Positions 5,771 to 7,954 of a stretch of DNA of 7,954 nucleotides are shown piece after piece. The notes under the pieces are model-generated. The model was not told the origin of the DNA. It saw only the letters and a program-made list of their open reading frames with translations, and ran no database searches. Position 1 is the first letter of the stretch; each line of letters opens with the position of its first letter. A program made the position numbers and the translations under genes. The stretch spans positions 1-7,954 of the forward strand of contig DJWL01000137.1 of the NCBI GenBank assembly GCA_002441545.1, given 5' to 3'. The stretch is from Flavobacteriaceae bacterium UBA6231. GTDB lineage: Bacteria > Bacteroidota > Bacteroidia > Flavobacteriales > Flavobacteriaceae.

Positions 5771-7954
5771 TTAACGCCAAAATAAAATTTCTGCCTGCTG
5801 CGGCAATACCAGACGAATACGTTTTATAACGTTGGTCAGTAATATTCTCTAAACTAGCAGTAATTGTCGCATCTTTAGTTAATTTATATTGTGTTCTTAA
5901 ATTTAAAGTAACCCAAGATGGCGCATATGGATTTTCATTTTTATCAGATGCATAGATGTAATCTTTTTCAATTTCAGAAGGGGCCAATTGATTATACGAT
6001 AATTCATTATTGTAATTTGTAAACACATCTATTTTAAAGACATCTGTATTCCAAACTAAATGTGTATTTCCAAAATTTGGCGCTGCATGACGTAATGCTG
6101 TTTCGGCTCCGTTATCGTCTTCTTCTGTTCCGCCTATAACATTATATTGTGAAGTAAGTTTTACTTGTTTGCTGAAACGTAATTCTAAACCCGCTTCAAA
6201 CCCATAAACCCAAGCTTTTGCTGCATTTTGTATGGCTTGAACGTTGCTTAATTCACCATCATATATAATCTCTGTAGATCCATTTAAATTATAATCTCTT
6301 CTAACCAATGCATTGTCTAAATAGGTGTAATAGGTGTTTAAATCAAGAATAAAAGTGTCATTGAAATTAAGTTTTAATCCCAAGTCACCACCATAAGCAT
6401 ATTCTGGTTTTAGGTTTTCATTAGGAACCACAACCGATCTAGGTTCAGAGTCAAATACCTTACCTATATCATCAATATTAGGTGCTCTAAAAGCTGAAGA
6501 TGCATTTAGTTTCCATTGTAATATTGGGTTTGGTGACCAACGTATTCCTGCAGTTCCAGTAAGTGCTCCTGAAGTGTTTTTTGAAGATTCAAACGGTAAA
6601 TTTAAATACTCATTATTTTCTTTAAAATTTGCTTTGGACATGATATGATTAAAGCGTAAGCCAGATTGAAATACAAACTTGGTATTTGGTTTATATTTTA
6701 TACTGGAATACACAGCGGCTGATTGCCAGTTGGCTCCATTAGGATATCTTGATACGGTTGGTTCTATCATATTTGTGGCAATGTTTTCTTCATCACCATG
6801 TGACATCACGTTATTAAAAACATATTCAAAACCATAGTAAAGCTGTGTTTTTGAACTAAGTCTTTTTTCTAAATCTAAATTAAATGTGTAAGCATCTAAA
6901 GCCTCATCACGTAAGTTCCTTATATCAGATTGAAAATTTCTATCTATTCTGCTTTCTTGAAAATTTTGATACGCTAAAGTTAATTTAGCTTTATCATATA
7001 AGTTTGAAAGACTACTGTATTTAGTAATTTGAGCATTTGCCATAAACCATTGTTGTGGACCATAATACCATTCTGCCGAACGCAAATCATTGCCTTTGTA
7101 TCGAATTAACCTGTCATAACGGGGCACATTGGATGTTGTAGTATAATACAAGCCCAAATCAAAACTTAAACTATTATACGGTTCAAATCTTACTTTTTGC
7201 ATGATATTATATTGATTATACCCAGATTGCCTTTGTACCAAAGGATTGCTGTTTTGTACCATAACATCTTCATTATTTATTCTAGCAACAAAATTGGGTC
7301 TTAGATAATCATTTGGTCCATGACTTCCCATTCTTAAGTCATTAAAAGAAGTATAACTTACATTGGTTAAAAACGCCCATCTTTTTGAACCAATATTAAA
7401 ATCTAAATGTCCAGTTTTTTCATTGCTTGCTGTTGCATACCTTACAATAGCATTGGATTTAACTTGAAGAGAATCTGTATATGAAAGTTTTGGCTTTTGA
7501 GTATAAAAACTCATAACACCACCAATGGCATCACTACCATAAATTATGGATCCTGAACCTAAAGTGACCTCGGTGTTTTGCACTGAAAACGGATCGATAG
7601 AAATTACATTTTGTAAATTTCCGCCTCTAAAAATAGCGTTATTCATACGTACACCATCTACCGTAATAAGCAACCTGTTTGTTGAGAAGCCTCTAATCAT
7701 TGGACTTCCGCCACCAAACTGGCTTTTTTGTATATAAACTTGACCTACGTTTTCAAGCAAATCTGCACTGGTTTGAGGGTTTACAAACTGTATATTATTT
7801 GAATTAATACTTGCAATTTTTTGTGGGATATCTCTTTTATTTTGTTCAAAATTAGATGCAGAAACAACAATTTCATTCAAATCTTGTGTTTGAATATCCA
7901 GATAAACAACACGTGTTTTTTCTATTTGGGATTTTTCAAGTTTTTTAACTAAAT
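5757..7954 (-). CDS. TonB-dependent outer-membrane receptor (hemoglobin/heme-receptor-like family), N-terminus cut by window edge
   Basis: The frame is open from the TAG at 5757-5759 through the right edge: 731 complete codons are visible. A TTG at 7880 could be taken as a start, but 24 in-frame codons precede it and it encodes the Leu of LNEIVVSA, the TonB-box-like stretch. The true start, signal peptide and any N-terminal carboxypeptidase-regulatory-like domain lie outside. Numbering from that Leu, the plug covers about 17-128 (MIRGFSTNRLLITVDGVRMN, then GSGSIIYGSDAIGGVMSFY) and the 22-strand barrel about 140-707. Family clues for hemoglobin/heme-type receptors are DLRMGSHG (181-188), NVPRYDRLIRY (251-261), FRAP (464-467) and PNENL (486-490). 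The barrel ends in FILALKYSL. The protein should import a scarce ligand using TonB-ExbBD energy. Heme or another iron source is plausible, but no heme or iron genes are in view. No SusD partner is adjacent on the visible downstream side, so a SusC role is not supported. Confidence 0.92.
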   Translation of the reverse strand, partial: LVKKLEKSQIEKTRVVYLDIQTQDLNEIVVSASNFEQNKRDIPQKIASINSNNIQFVNPQTSADLLENVGQVYIQKSQFGGGSPMIRGFSTNRLLITVDGVRMNNAIFRGGNLQNVISIDPFSVQNTEVTLGSGSIIYGSDAIGGVMSFYTQKPKLSYTDSLQVKSNAIVRYATASNEKTGHLDFNIGSKRWAFLTNVSYTSFNDLRMGSHGPNDYLRPNFVARINNEDVMVQNSNPLVQRQSGYNQYNIMQKVRFEPYNSLSFDLGLYYTTTSNVPRYDRLIRYKGNDLRSAEWYYGPQQWFMANAQITKYSSLSNLYDKAKLTLAYQNFQESRIDRNFQSDIRNLRDEALDAYTFNLDLEKRLSSKTQLYYGFEYVFNNVMSHGDEENIATNMIEPTVSRYPNGANWQSAAVYSSIKYKPNTKFVFQSGLRFNHIMSKANFKENNEYLNLPFESSKNTSGALTGTAGIRWSPNPILQWKLNASSAFRAPNIDDIGKVFDSEPRSVVVPNENLKPEYAYGGDLGLKLNFNDTFILDLNTYYTYLDNALVRRDYNLNGSTEIIYDGELSNVQAIQNAAKAWVYGFEAGLELRFSKQVKLTSQYNVIGGTEEDDNGAETALRHAAPNFGNTHLVWNTDVFKIDVFTNYNNELSYNQLAPSEIEKDYIYASDKNENPYAPSWVTLNLRTQYKLTKDATITASLENITDQRYKTYSSGIAAAGRNFILALKYSL

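Noticed and set aside
5757..7954. SusC-type receptor of a polysaccharide-utilisation locus
   Set aside because: The downstream neighbour on the visible side is a convergent T9SS cargo gene, not susD, and the barrel motifs fit hemoglobin/heme-type receptors better. The upstream side is outside the window, so this is not fully excluded.
1149..7954. A functional pair formed by the T9SS cargo protein and the TonB-dependent receptor
   Set aside because: The genes are convergent with separate promoters; adjacency alone does not support a joint system.

Overview
The window comes from an AT-rich member of the Bacteroidota, most likely a flavobacterium. Three things point there: a type IX secretion (T9SS) cargo protein with a canonical C-terminal sorting domain, a signal peptide with Gln at the mature N-terminus, and a TonB-dependent receptor whose TonB-box-like stretch reads LNEIVVSA. 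Start codons lack strong Shine-Dalgarno sequences, which also fits the phylum. I do not commit to a genus.

Layout, left to right. (1) The 3' part of a plus-strand cupin-like (JmjC-type) protein runs from the window edge to 598. (2) recX lies on the minus strand (609-1082), tail-to-tail with the cupin gene, with a 10-base gap. (3) A 66-base divergent spacer (1083-1148) must serve recX and the next gene. (4) A single 4.6-kb plus-strand gene (1149-5747) encodes a 1532-residue multidomain T9SS cargo protein. In order it has a signal peptide, a beta-sandwich, two tandem copies of a ~130-residue module, a lamin-tail domain, a HYDIN/choice-of-anchor-D-like domain, a jelly-roll-like region, a long region with motifs common in Bacteroidota surface proteins, and the sorting domain. 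(5) A TonB-dependent receptor on the minus strand (5757 to beyond the right edge) is tail-to-tail with it, separated by 9 bases. An AT-rich hairpin spans this junction.

Coding density is near total and no stretch over 300 bases lacks a gene. No RNA genes, insertion sequences, CRISPR arrays or attachment sites were seen. The four genes alternate in strand, so none forms an operon with another inside the window. The T9SS cargo and the receptor both belong to the cell envelope, but their convergent arrangement gives no evidence that they work together. I see no convincing novel system. The most open question is what the large, apparently non-enzymatic surface protein binds or does.
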